A stretch of 6,412 nucleotides of DNA from NCBI GenBank assembly GCA_007123695.1, contig SLGN01000312.1:1-6412 (forward strand), in the 5' to 3' direction. Below the pieces are notes generated by a model. That model was not told the DNA's origin, made no database searches, and saw only the letters and a list, made by a program, of their open reading frames with translations. This document shows, in pieces, positions 1 to 6,412 of the stretch (positions within the stretch are counted from its first letter, which is position 1; every line of letters starts with the position of its first letter). Both the position numbers and the translations under genes were made by a program. Source of the DNA: Verrucomicrobiales bacterium. Lineage in GTDB: Bacteria > Verrucomicrobiota > Verrucomicrobiia > Verrucomicrobiales > DEV007.

Positions 1-1020
1 GACCTCATCCGCGACGGCGAGGGCCGCTACTGCGTGCTGGAGGACAACGGGCGCTGCCCCTCGGGCGTCTCCTACATGCTGGAGAACCGGCTCGCGATGA
101 AGCGGACCTTCCCCGAACTCTACCGCAGCCTGCACGTCGAGCGAGTCGCCGACTATCCGACCGAACTCCTCAAGACCCTGCAGTCCGTCTCTCCGCGTCA
201 GCAGGATGCCCCCGTTTGCGTCCTGCTGACGCCGGGCCAATACAACAGCGCCTATTTCGAGCACACCTTCCTCGCCCAGCAGATGGGGATCGAGATCGTC
301 GAGGGGCGCGACCTGCTCGTCGAGAACGAGCGCGTCTACATGCACACCACCCGGGGGCTCGTCCAGGTCGATGTGATCTACCGGCGCATCGACGACGACT
401 TCCTCGACCCGCGTTTCTTCCGGCCCGATTCCATCCTCGGCGTGCCCGACCTGATGCGGGCCTACCGCGCAGGCAACGTCACGCTGGTCAACGCCGTGGG
501 CACCGGCGTCGCCGACGACAAGGCCACCTACGCCTACGTCCCGGACATGATCCGCTTCTACCTGTCGGAGGAGCCGGTGCTGCCCAACATCGAGACCTAT
601 CTGGGGGGGCGTCCCGACGAACTTGCCTACATGCTCGAGAAGATGGACCAGCTCGTGGTGAAGGCGGTCGACGAGGCCGGAGGCTACGGCATGCTCATCG
701 GGCCCACCGCCAGCGCCGAAGAGGTCGCGCAGTTCCGCGACAAGGTGAAGGCCAATCCGCGCGGCTTCATCGCCCAGCCCGTCATCTCCCTCTCGCGCCA
801 CCCCACGTTCTGCGACGGCGCCCTGGAGGGACGCCACATCGACCTGCGGCCCTTCGTCCTGACGGGCAAGGAGACCGTCGTCATCCCCGGAGGACTGACC
901 CGCGTGGCGCTCCGGAAGGGGTCTCTCGTCGTGAACTCCTCCCAAGGCGGCGGCAGCAAGGACACCTGGGTGCTGCGGGACGCGCCGGTGTTGGAAACCC
1001 AGTCGCCCCCATCCTCCTAG
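1..1020 (+). CDS. Circularly permuted ATP-grasp amidoligase (DUF404/DUF407 family), 5' truncated by window edge
   Basis: This is the C-terminal 339 residues of a predicted ATP-dependent peptide or amide ligase, read in frame from base 1. The reading frame is open to the left edge, and the codons before 34 already encode the conserved lead-in to the LEDN motif, so the GTG at 34 is not the start. Family members are usually about 470-490 residues, so roughly 140 are missing. Motifs seen: LEDN (bases 37-48), the likely metal-binding motif moved forward by the permutation; [11 protein letters not shown] (58-90); LLTPG with N and YFEH (about 223-264); RRIDDDF (382-402); a glycine-rich [12 protein letters not shown] loop (658-693); GGLTRVAL (889-912); and [12 protein letters not shown] (934-969). 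All look intact, so I infer an active ligase. No signal peptide or membrane segment is visible in the part present. The gene ends with TAG 10 bases before the alpha-E gene, and the two are surely co-transcribed. The substrate is unknown. Confidence 0.95.
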   Translation, partial: DLIRDGEGRYCVLEDNGRCPSGVSYMLENRLAMKRTFPELYRSLHVERVADYPTELLKTLQSVSPRQQDAPVCVLLTPGQYNSAYFEHTFLAQQMGIEIVEGRDLLVENERVYMHTTRGLVQVDVIYRRIDDDFLDPRFFRPDSILGVPDLMRAYRAGNVTLVNAVGTGVADDKATYAYVPDMIRFYLSEEPVLPNIETYLGGRPDELAYMLEKMDQLVVKAVDEAGGYGMLIGPTASAEEVAQFRDKVKANPRGFIAQPVISLSRHPTFCDGALEGRHIDLRPFVLTGKETVVIPGGLTRVALRKGSLVVNSSQGGGSKDTWVLRDAPVLETQSPPSS

Positions 1021-1030
1021 ACCAGATCCC

Positions 1031-2005
1031 ATGCTCTCCCGCGTAGCCGAAAACCTCTATTGGATGAGCCGCTCGATCGAGCGGGCCGACAACCTCGCGC
1101 GCCTCGTCGTGGCGCATCAGAGCGAACTCCTCGACGCGACCTCGAACCTGACCGGCGAGCACGAGTGGCACCCGCTTCTGGAGGTCACGGCGATGGGCGA
1201 CGAGGAGTCCGACGAGGACGTCGTCACCTACATGGTGAGTTCCCGAGAAAACCCCGACAGCGTCCTCAACTGCGTCTTCCAGGCGCGGGAAAACGCACGG
1301 GCCGTGCGCGACCAGATCTCCGAGGAGATGTGGCTGGAGCTCAATGCCCTGTGGCTCGACTTGAAGCAGATTCCCGAGACCGCGCTCGACCGCCACAGCC
1401 GGATCTGCGAGCTCACGATCCGCTCCTCGCTGCTGTTCCGGGGCATCGTCAACACCTCCCTGCCGCGCACCGACGTCTGGGCCTTCGTGCAGCTCGGCGA
1501 ATACATCGAGCGTGCCGACAAGACCAGCCGCATCGTCGATCTTCCGCATTTCCTGCCCGCCCACGAGGCGGCCCCGGCGTGGAACACGATGCTGCGGGCG
1601 TGCAGCGCCACGGCGGAATACCGCCAACGCTACGGCGGCGAGGTCGATGCCGCGAGCGCCTCGACGCTGCTTCTTTTCTCGACCACCTTTCCGCGCTCGG
1701 TCCGCTTCTGCGTGCGGCGCATCGACGCGCTGCTCCACCAGATTTCCGAGACCGAGGAGGGTGCCTACCTCAACGAGGCCGAGCGCGCCAACGGCGCCCT
1801 GCTCGCCCGGCTCAATTTCTCCGGAGTCGAGGAAATCGGGACGATGGGCCTGCACGAATACGTCGATTCGCTCCAGACCGATCTCAACCGCATCGGCTAC
1901 GAGGTCGCGCAGCGCTACTTCCTGCTGCGGCGCGATTCCCCGCCGGAGAGCGCCGAAGCCTACGTGAACAGCAGGATGCAGGCGCAGGTGAGCATGCAGC
2001 AGTAG
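1031..2005 (+). CDS. Alpha-E domain protein (DUF403)
   Basis: This complete 324-residue protein is one alpha-E domain from end to end, close to the usual family length of about 310-320. The start MLSRVAENLYWMSRSIERAD is the family's characteristic N-terminus and fixes the ATG at 1031. The domain is predicted to be all helical. An ERAD block in SIERADNLAR (ERAD at residues 17-20) recurs in YIERADKTSR (ERAD at 160-163), with hydrophobic residues on the same helix face, suggesting an internal duplication. There is no signal peptide or membrane segment, so it should be cytoplasmic. Alpha-E proteins nearly always sit next to or are fused to circularly permuted ATP-grasp ligases. The usual inference is that they are scaffold or substrate-handling partners, but no reaction is established. 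It lies 10 bases after the ATP-grasp gene with no recognisable Shine-Dalgarno sequence, so translation is probably coupled to the upstream gene. The gene ends in TAG. Confidence 0.95.
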   Translation: MLSRVAENLYWMSRSIERADNLARLVVAHQSELLDATSNLTGEHEWHPLLEVTAMGDEESDEDVVTYMVSSRENPDSVLNCVFQARENARAVRDQISEEMWLELNALWLDLKQIPETALDRHSRICELTIRSSLLFRGIVNTSLPRTDVWAFVQLGEYIERADKTSRIVDLPHFLPAHEAAPAWNTMLRACSATAEYRQRYGGEVDAASASTLLLFSTTFPRSVRFCVRRIDALLHQISETEEGAYLNEAERANGALLARLNFSGVEEIGTMGLHEYVDSLQTDLNRIGYEVAQRYFLLRRDSPPESAEAYVNSRMQAQVSMQQ

Positions 2006-2180
2006 GTCCGCAGGATCGCCCCGCCAGCCCGTCGGCTCCTGTGGCGCGGGTGGGTCCGCCGCGCTTCGGAAGCACGGCTCCGTCCGATTCCACCCCGACT
2101 CCCGCCGCTTCCCCTTTCCGTAATCCTCCTCAAGACGCAACCGCCACGATTCCGGGCGCCGCGCATTCCCCGATCCCGCA
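2006..2180 (+). other. Intergenic gap between the ATP-grasp/alpha-E pair and the transglutaminase-DUF2126 gene
   Basis: This 175-base stretch holds no convincing gene. It is the only sizeable non-coding gap in the window; the other two junctions are 10 and 8 bases. The second half (about 2076-2180) is strongly pyrimidine-rich on the + strand. I see no good -35/-10 pair, no Shine-Dalgarno-like purine run before the ATG at 2181, and no U-tract terminator. A small GC hairpin lies at 2044-2064 and is listed separately. The gap may hold an internal promoter or an mRNA processing site, but the sequence does not show which. Confidence 0.6.
2044..2064 (+). other. Small GC-rich hairpin in the intergenic gap
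   Basis: GCGCGG (2044-2049) is a perfect inverted match to CCGCGC (2059-2064), around a 9-base loop; a G-U pair could extend the stem by one. A second possible stem, GCTT-CGG-AAGC (2063-2073), shares two bases with the first, so the two would compete. No T-run follows, so this is not a standard intrinsic terminator. In GC-rich DNA a 6-base stem can arise by chance, and I give it little weight. Confidence 0.25.
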
Positions 2181-5100
2181 ATGTCCATCCACGCCGCCCT
2201 CTACCACCGCACCACCTACACCTACGAACGCGAGGTGGCGATCTCCCCCCACGTCGTCAGGCTGCGGCCCGCCCCGCATTCGCGCACGCCGATCCTGTCC
2301 TACTCGCTGCGGGTCGAACCCGCCGGGCACTTCATCAATTGGCAGCAGGATCCCTTCGGCAACTACCTCGCCCGCCTCGTCTTTCCCGAAAAGGCGAGCA
2401 AGCTCGAGATCGTCGTCGACCTGGTCGCCGACATGACGACGATCAATCCCTTCGACTTCTTCCTCGAGGAAGCCGCCGAGACCTTCCCCTTCGCCTACGA
2501 CGACGCCTTGCGCGCCGAGCTCGCCCCCTACCTGCGGCGCACCGACGCCGACCCCGGCATCGACGAACTGGCCCGCAGGCTCTCGCCGTGCGAGGCCACC
2601 CGATCCATCGACTTCCTCGTCGCGGTGAACCAGCGCATCTACGAGCTCGTCGACTACCGAATCCGGCTCGAGCCGGGGGTGCAGAGCTGCGGCGAGACGC
2701 TCTCGCTGCGCTCGGGATCGTGCCGCGACTCCGCCTTCCTCCTCGTGCAGGTCTTCCGCGCCATGGGCCTCGCGGCCCGCTTCGTTTCCGGCTACCTCGT
2801 CCAGCTCGTGCCCGACGAAAAGCCGCTCGAGGGGCCCGAGGGACCGACCGAGGACTTCACCGACCTCCATGCCTGGGCCGAGGTCTATCTGCCGGGAGCC
2901 GGCTGGGTCGGTCTCGATCCCACCTCGGGCCTCTTCGCCGGCGAAGGGCACATCCCGTTGGCCTGCACGCCCGAGCCATCCAGCGCCGCGCCCGTCACCG
3001 GCGCGGTCGAGCCCTGCGGCACCGTCTTCGACTTCGCCAACACCGTCTCGCGCCTGCACGAGGCTCCGCGCGTGACCAAGCCCTACACCGAGGAGGCGTG
3101 GTCGGCGGTCGATGCGTTGGGGCGTGCCGTCGATGCGCGGCTCGTCCGGGGCGACGTGCGTCTCACCATGGGCGGGGAACCCACCTTCGTCTCCGTCGAT
3201 GACATGGACGGAGACGAGTGGAACACCGAGGCCGACGGCGAAATGAAGCGGACCCGCGCCATCGACCTGGCCTGGCGTCTCCGCGACTCCTTCGCCCCCG
3301 GTGGCGTCCTCTGGTTCGGCGAGGGCAAATGGTATCCCGGAGAACCGGTGCCGCGCTGGGCCTACGGGGTCTTCTGGCGCAAGGACGGCTACCCGATGTG
3401 GCGATCGCGCGCCGTGCTCGCCGATCCGGCGAAGCCGGGCCCCTACGGCTACGACGAGCCCAGGATCCTCGCCTGCGGCATCGCCGAGGTCCTCGGCATC
3501 CCGCAGCACTGCGTCATGCCCGCGCTGGAGGATGTCGAATACTACCGGTGGCGTGCGTCGACCCTGCCGCATTTCGAAAACGAGGACGAAGCCGCCGAAG
3601 ACGATTCGCTGGAGCGCCGCGCCCTCGCCGCCCTTTCCAAGCGGGGGCTGGAGGTGCCCAGCGGATACGTCCTGCCGCTCCACCACCACAAGGCCGCGGG
3701 CCGCTGGACCGGGGTGCGCTGGCAGCTCAAGCGGGGCGATTTCTACCTCATCCCGGGATCTTCGGCGATGGGCTACCGCCTGCCGCTGGACTCGATCCGC
3801 CGCGCCACTGAAGAGGACGTGCTCGACGAGCGCCATCCCCTCAAGGACGCCTTCCCCGAACTCGATCCCGAACCGCTCGGCAAGTATGTCTCCGCGCCGC
3901 CGCAGGGTGGGGGAGGGGAGCCGGACGACGACGGCTGGATCCCCCGCACCGCCCTCGCCGTTGAGGTCCGCGAAGGCCGGCTCCACGTCTTTCTCCCGCC
4001 GACGGCCCGGCTGGAGGCCTACCTCGAGCTGCTCGCCGCCGTCGAACTCGCGGCGACGCGGGCGAATCTCGCGGTCGTGGTCGAGGGCTACGAGCCGCCC
4101 CACGACCCGCGCATCGAGCGGCTCAAGGTCACGCCCGATCCGGGGGTGATCGAGGTGAACATCCACCCCTCCGCCTCGTGGGACGAACTGGTCTCGCGCA
4201 CCACCACCCTCTACGAACAGGCCCGCCTCGCCCGCCTCGGCACTGAGAAGTTCATGCTCGACGGGCGACACAGCGGCACCGGCGGGGGAAACCATGTCGT
4301 CATCGGCGGCAGCACCCCGGCCGACAGCCCCTTTCTGCGGCGGCCCGACCTGCTCGCCAGCCTCGTCGCCTACTGGCAGAACCACCCCGGCCTGTCCTAC
4401 CTCTTCAGCGGCCTCTTCATCGGCCCCACCAGCCAGGCTCCCCGGGTCGACGAGACGCGCGACGACCGTCTCTTCGAGCTCGACATCGCCCTCGCGGCGC
4501 TGCGGCGCGGAGTCGATCCGCCGTGGATGATCGACCGCATCATGCGCCATCTCCTCACCGACCTCACCGGCAACACCCACCGGGCCGAGTTCTGCATCGA
4601 CAAGCTTGCCTCGCCCGACAGCGCCAGCGGCTCTCTCGGGCTGCTCGAGCTGCGCGCCTTCGAGATGCCGCCCCACCTGCGCATGTCGCTCGTGCAGAGC
4701 CTGCTGGTGCGCTCGCTCGTCCTCCTGTTCTGGGAAAAGCCCTACCGCCATTCTTCGGTGCGGTGGGGCACGGGGCTGCACGACCGCTTCATGCTGCCGC
4801 ACTACGTGTGGGAGGACGTCGCCGGCGTCTGCGAAGACCTCAAGGCCGGGGGAATCGCCTTCGAGGCGGAATGGCTGCGCCCCTTCCTCGAGTTCCGCTT
4901 CCCAAAATACGGCGCCGTCCACCACCACGGCATCGACCTCGAGCTGCGGTCCGCGTTGGAGCCCTGGCACGTGCTCGGCGAAGAGCAGACCAGCCAGGGC
5001 ACGGCGCGCTACGTCGATTCCTCGCTGGAGAGGCTGCAAGTCCGCGTCAAGAACCTCGTCGAAGGCCGCCACATCCTCCTTTGCAACGGGCACCGCGTGC

Positions 5101-5543
5101 CCCTCGATTCGACCGGGCGCAACGGAGAGTGGGTCGGCGGAGTTCGCTTCAAGGCCTGGGATCCGCCTTCGGCCCTGCACCCCATGATCGAGGCGCAGAC
5201 GCCTCTCGTCTTTGACATCGTCGACACCTTCAACCGGCGCAGCCTCGGGGGCTGCGTCTATCACGTAAGCCACCCCGGCGGACGCAGCTACGAGACCTTC
5301 CCGGTGAATGCGCGCGAGGCCGAGTCGCGCCGCGTCGCCCGCTTCTGGAACGAGGGCCACACCGCCGGCGTCATCGAGACCTCCGCCGTCGGCGCGGGCG
5401 CCGCCGTGCCCCTGGTGCGCTTCGAGGAAAACGCCGGGGGCGCCGAAGTCCTCGTCGTGCCTCCCGAGACGCTCAGCTACGAATTTCCCAAAACCCTCGA
5501 CTTGCGCCGACCTTCCTACTTGCAAGTCGATGAAATGGACTAG
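2181..5543 (+). CDS. Transglutaminase-like domain fused to DUF2126 (predicted permuted glutamine-synthetase-like ligase)
   Basis: This complete 1120-residue protein matches the usual length (about 1100) of the transglutaminase-DUF2126 family. The start MSIHAALYHRTTYTYERE with VVRLRPAPH is the typical N-terminus and fixes the ATG at 2181. Residues 1 to about 85 are the bacterial transglutaminase N-terminal domain. About 150-255 form the papain-like core, with an intact predicted triad: Cys181 in GSCRDSA, His230 in DLHAWAE, Asp246 in GLDPTSG. From about 310 to the end is DUF2126: MGGEPTF (330-336), GEGKWYPGEPVPRW (380-393), a variable Gly/Asp-rich linker near 575-586, FMLDGRHSGTGGGNH (691-705), GNTHRAEFCIDK (797-808) and LLELRAFEMPP (821-831). 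DUF2126 has been proposed, as I recall, to be a circularly permuted COOH-NH2 ligase of the glutamine synthetase fold. The protein would then pair amide cleavage or transfer with amide formation. It is cytoplasmic by appearance. It has no clear Shine-Dalgarno sequence, ends in TAG, and is followed after 8 bases by the second ATP-grasp gene. Confidence 0.96.
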   Translation: MSIHAALYHRTTYTYEREVAISPHVVRLRPAPHSRTPILSYSLRVEPAGHFINWQQDPFGNYLARLVFPEKASKLEIVVDLVADMTTINPFDFFLEEAAETFPFAYDDALRAELAPYLRRTDADPGIDELARRLSPCEATRSIDFLVAVNQRIYELVDYRIRLEPGVQSCGETLSLRSGSCRDSAFLLVQVFRAMGLAARFVSGYLVQLVPDEKPLEGPEGPTEDFTDLHAWAEVYLPGAGWVGLDPTSGLFAGEGHIPLACTPEPSSAAPVTGAVEPCGTVFDFANTVSRLHEAPRVTKPYTEEAWSAVDALGRAVDARLVRGDVRLTMGGEPTFVSVDDMDGDEWNTEADGEMKRTRAIDLAWRLRDSFAPGGVLWFGEGKWYPGEPVPRWAYGVFWRKDGYPMWRSRAVLADPAKPGPYGYDEPRILACGIAEVLGIPQHCVMPALEDVEYYRWRASTLPHFENEDEAAEDDSLERRALAALSKRGLEVPSGYVLPLHHHKAAGRWTGVRWQLKRGDFYLIPGSSAMGYRLPLDSIRRATEEDVLDERHPLKDAFPELDPEPLGKYVSAPPQGGGGEPDDDGWIPRTALAVEVREGRLHVFLPPTARLEAYLELLAAVELAATRANLAVVVEGYEPPHDPRIERLKVTPDPGVIEVNIHPSASWDELVSRTTTLYEQARLARLGTEKFMLDGRHSGTGGGNHVVIGGSTPADSPFLRRPDLLASLVAYWQNHPGLSYLFSGLFIGPTSQAPRVDETRDDRLFELDIALAALRRGVDPPWMIDRIMRHLLTDLTGNTHRAEFCIDKLASPDSASGSLGLLELRAFEMPPHLRMSLVQSLLVRSLVLLFWEKPYRHSSVRWGTGLHDRFMLPHYVWEDVAGVCEDLKAGGIAFEAEWLRPFLEFRFPKYGAVHHHGIDLELRSALEPWHVLGEEQTSQGTARYVDSSLERLQVRVKNLVEGRHILLCNGHRVPLDSTGRNGEWVGGVRFKAWDPPSALHPMIEAQTPLVFDIVDTFNRRSLGGCVYHVSHPGGRSYETFPVNAREAESRRVARFWNEGHTAGVIETSAVGAGAAVPLVRFEENAGGAEVLVVPPETLSYEFPKTLDLRRPSYLQVDEMD

Positions 5544-5554
5544 GTTCCACGATG
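5542..5554 (+). promoter_or_regulatory. Stop/start junction with weak ribosome binding site
   Basis: The TAG of the transglutaminase-DUF2126 gene (5541-5543) overlaps an AGG (5542-5544), which sits 7 bases ahead of the ATG at 5552. This is the only Shine-Dalgarno-like element at any of the three starts in the window. It is only three bases long, and the arrangement looks like translational coupling by terminating ribosomes. Confidence 0.35.
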
Positions 5555-6412
5555 AACGGGACCCTCGACGCCCCTCCCCACGTTTCCCCCGGACCGACCG
5601 CCGCTCCCACCTATCGCCCCGTGCCGGGGGTGCGGGACGAGGCGATGTCGCCCGGCGGCGAGATCGCCCCGGCTTGGCGCGAGTTTTTCGAAGCCTACGG
5701 GCGCCACGGCGTCGAGGGGCTGCGCGAGTGGCGCGAGGCCGCCCTGCGAATCTCCCGCGACCGGGGCCTCGCCTACCGCACCGACCGCGGCGAAGGCGCC
5801 GACTGGACTCTCGACCCCGTCCCGTGGATCCTCTCTCCCGAAGAATGGAGCTCGATCGAGGCGGGTGTCTCGCAGACGGTGCGGCTCTACGCCGCCATCC
5901 TCGCCGATCTCTACGGTCCCCAGACGCTGTTGGAGCGCGGTCTGCTGCCTGCGTCCATCGTGCTCGGCCACCGCGGCTACCTGCGCGCCCTCCACGACTA
6001 TCCGCCCGGCGACGACGCCATCGGTCTGGGACTGACCGCCCTCGACCTCGCCATGGGACCGGCCGGCTCGGCCTTCCTCATCAATGCGCGCTTCGACTGC
6101 CCCTACGGCTTCGGCGTCGCCCTGGAGAACCGCACCGTCATCAACCGGGTCCTCCCGAACCTCTTTCGGCTCTGCCAGGCACGCCGCATCGGCTACTTCT
6201 TCAACGACTGGTTCGCCTACCTGGCGCGGCGCTCGCCCGCAGGCGCCGGGGACCAACCGCGGATCGTCATCCTCGACTCCGAAGAGGGCAGCGAAAACGC
6301 CGAGATCGCCTTCCTCGCCAACTACTGCGGCGTGACCCGGGCGACGCCCTCGGACCTGACGGTGCGCGGGGCCAAGGTTTGGCTCAAGACCCTTCGGGGA
6401 CTCAAGCCCGTC
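5552..6412 (+). CDS. Second circularly permuted ATP-grasp protein (type 2), divergent motifs, 3' truncated by window edge
   Basis: The reading frame is open from ATG 5552 to the right edge, giving the first 287 residues. The N-terminal 25 or so are Pro/Ala/Thr-rich and look flexible. Then come the family features: DEAMSPGGEIAPAWREFF (29-46), WTLDPVPWILSPEEW (85-99), ADLYGPQTLLERGLLP (118-133), VALENRTVINRVLPNLF (189-205), and SDLTVRGAKVWLKTLRGLKPV (267-287). These match the long branch of the family, often about 850 residues with a C-terminal alpha-E domain, and usually found next to transglutaminase-DUF2126 genes as here. Two motifs are abnormal. The region normally like ADRTQAPSG or EDNxRxPSG reads NARFDCPYG (178-186), and the TPGxxN-type motif reads LDSEEGS (241-247). 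The frame is otherwise clean, so it is not an obvious pseudogene. It may be a catalytically altered partner. Only an AGG overlapping the upstream TAG, 7 bases before the ATG, could serve as a ribosome binding site, so translation is probably coupled. Whether it ends in an alpha-E domain cannot be seen. Confidence 0.92.
   Translation, partial: MNGTLDAPPHVSPGPTAAPTYRPVPGVRDEAMSPGGEIAPAWREFFEAYGRHGVEGLREWREAALRISRDRGLAYRTDRGEGADWTLDPVPWILSPEEWSSIEAGVSQTVRLYAAILADLYGPQTLLERGLLPASIVLGHRGYLRALHDYPPGDDAIGLGLTALDLAMGPAGSAFLINARFDCPYGFGVALENRTVINRVLPNLFRLCQARRIGYFFNDWFAYLARRSPAGAGDQPRIVILDSEEGSENAEIAFLANYCGVTRATPSDLTVRGAKVWLKTLRGLKPV

Noticed and set aside
603..609. Run of seven G as a possible frameshift or phase-variation site
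   Set aside because: The ATP-grasp frame continues intact through it with family-like sequence on both sides, and it is a short Gly-Gly stretch.
34..1020. Start of the first ATP-grasp gene at the GTG at 34
   Set aside because: The GTG falls inside the conserved segment leading into LEDN, and the frame is open and family-like back to base 1, so the real start lies upstream of the window.
1011..2130. Shared ATCCTCCT at 1011-1018 and 2123-2130, each ahead of a gene; on the minus strand each reads AGGAGG
   Set aside because: An 8-base match in pyrimidine-rich DNA is weak, the distances to the next start differ (12 versus 50 bases), and no minus-strand gene starts at a suitable spacing.
881..2188. 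435-codon minus-strand open frame opposite the alpha-E gene
   Set aside because: Same codon-aligned antisense effect of high-GC coding. The sense strand encodes a clear full-length alpha-E protein.
1060..2436. 458-codon plus-strand open frame running across the alpha-E gene and the intergenic gap
   Set aside because: Its translation is Arg/Pro/Ala-rich, typical of an out-of-frame reading of GC-rich DNA. It overlaps two well-supported genes in other frames.
3905..3918. G-rich run suggesting a G-quadruplex
   Set aside because: Only three G-runs are present (GGG, GGGGG, GGGG). The run is explained by a glycine-rich linker in DUF2126.
2130..5525. Very long open frame (1131 codons) on the minus strand, opposite the transglutaminase-DUF2126 gene
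   Set aside because: Its codons are exactly the reverse complements of the sense codons, so it stays open simply because the sense gene avoids TTA, CTA and TCA codons. Its translation is Gly/Asp/Val/Ala-rich with no recognisable domain, while the sense protein matches a known family throughout.
5540..6256. 238-codon minus-strand open frame opposite the second ATP-grasp gene
   Set aside because: Codon-aligned with the sense gene, with no recognisable domain. The sense frame has clear family motifs.

Overview
The window is GC-rich DNA, densely coding on the + strand. It holds four genes in a row, two of them cut by the window edges. Codon choice is typical of a high-GC bacterium: TTA, CTA and TCA codons are almost absent. 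I see no 16S, tRNA or lineage-specific marker. High-GC Proteobacteria and Verrucomicrobia both carry this gene set, so I do not assign a phylum. No mobile element, CRISPR array, RNA gene or phage feature is visible.

Layout: (1) 1-1020 is the C-terminal two thirds of a circularly permuted ATP-grasp amidoligase (DUF404/DUF407 family). (2) 1031-2005 is a complete alpha-E domain (DUF403) protein, 10 bases downstream. (3) 2006-2180 is a 175-base gap with no gene, holding one GC hairpin. (4) 2181-5543 is a complete 1120-residue protein with a transglutaminase-like domain fused to DUF2126. (5) 5552-6412 is the N-terminal 287 residues of a second, clearly different circularly permuted ATP-grasp protein, 8 bases downstream and running off the window.

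Comparative-genomic work (Iyer and colleagues, 2009, as I recall it) grouped circularly permuted ATP-grasp ligases, a circularly permuted glutamine-synthetase-like ligase (which I believe is DUF2126), alpha-E proteins, transglutaminase-like peptidases and an NTN-hydrolase (Anbu-type) peptidase. They proposed a widespread bacterial peptide-synthesis or peptide-tagging system. The window carries the ligase, alpha-E and transglutaminase parts; the NTN hydrolase is not inside it. The likely logic is that ATP-dependent ligases make amide bonds on a small peptide or protein, and the transglutaminase-fold domain cuts or exchanges them. The substrate and product are unknown from sequence.

The most notable point is the contrast between the two ATP-grasp proteins. 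The first keeps the family motifs intact. The second has lost or replaced key residues in two normally conserved motifs while keeping the surrounding fold, which suggests a non-catalytic or re-purposed partner.
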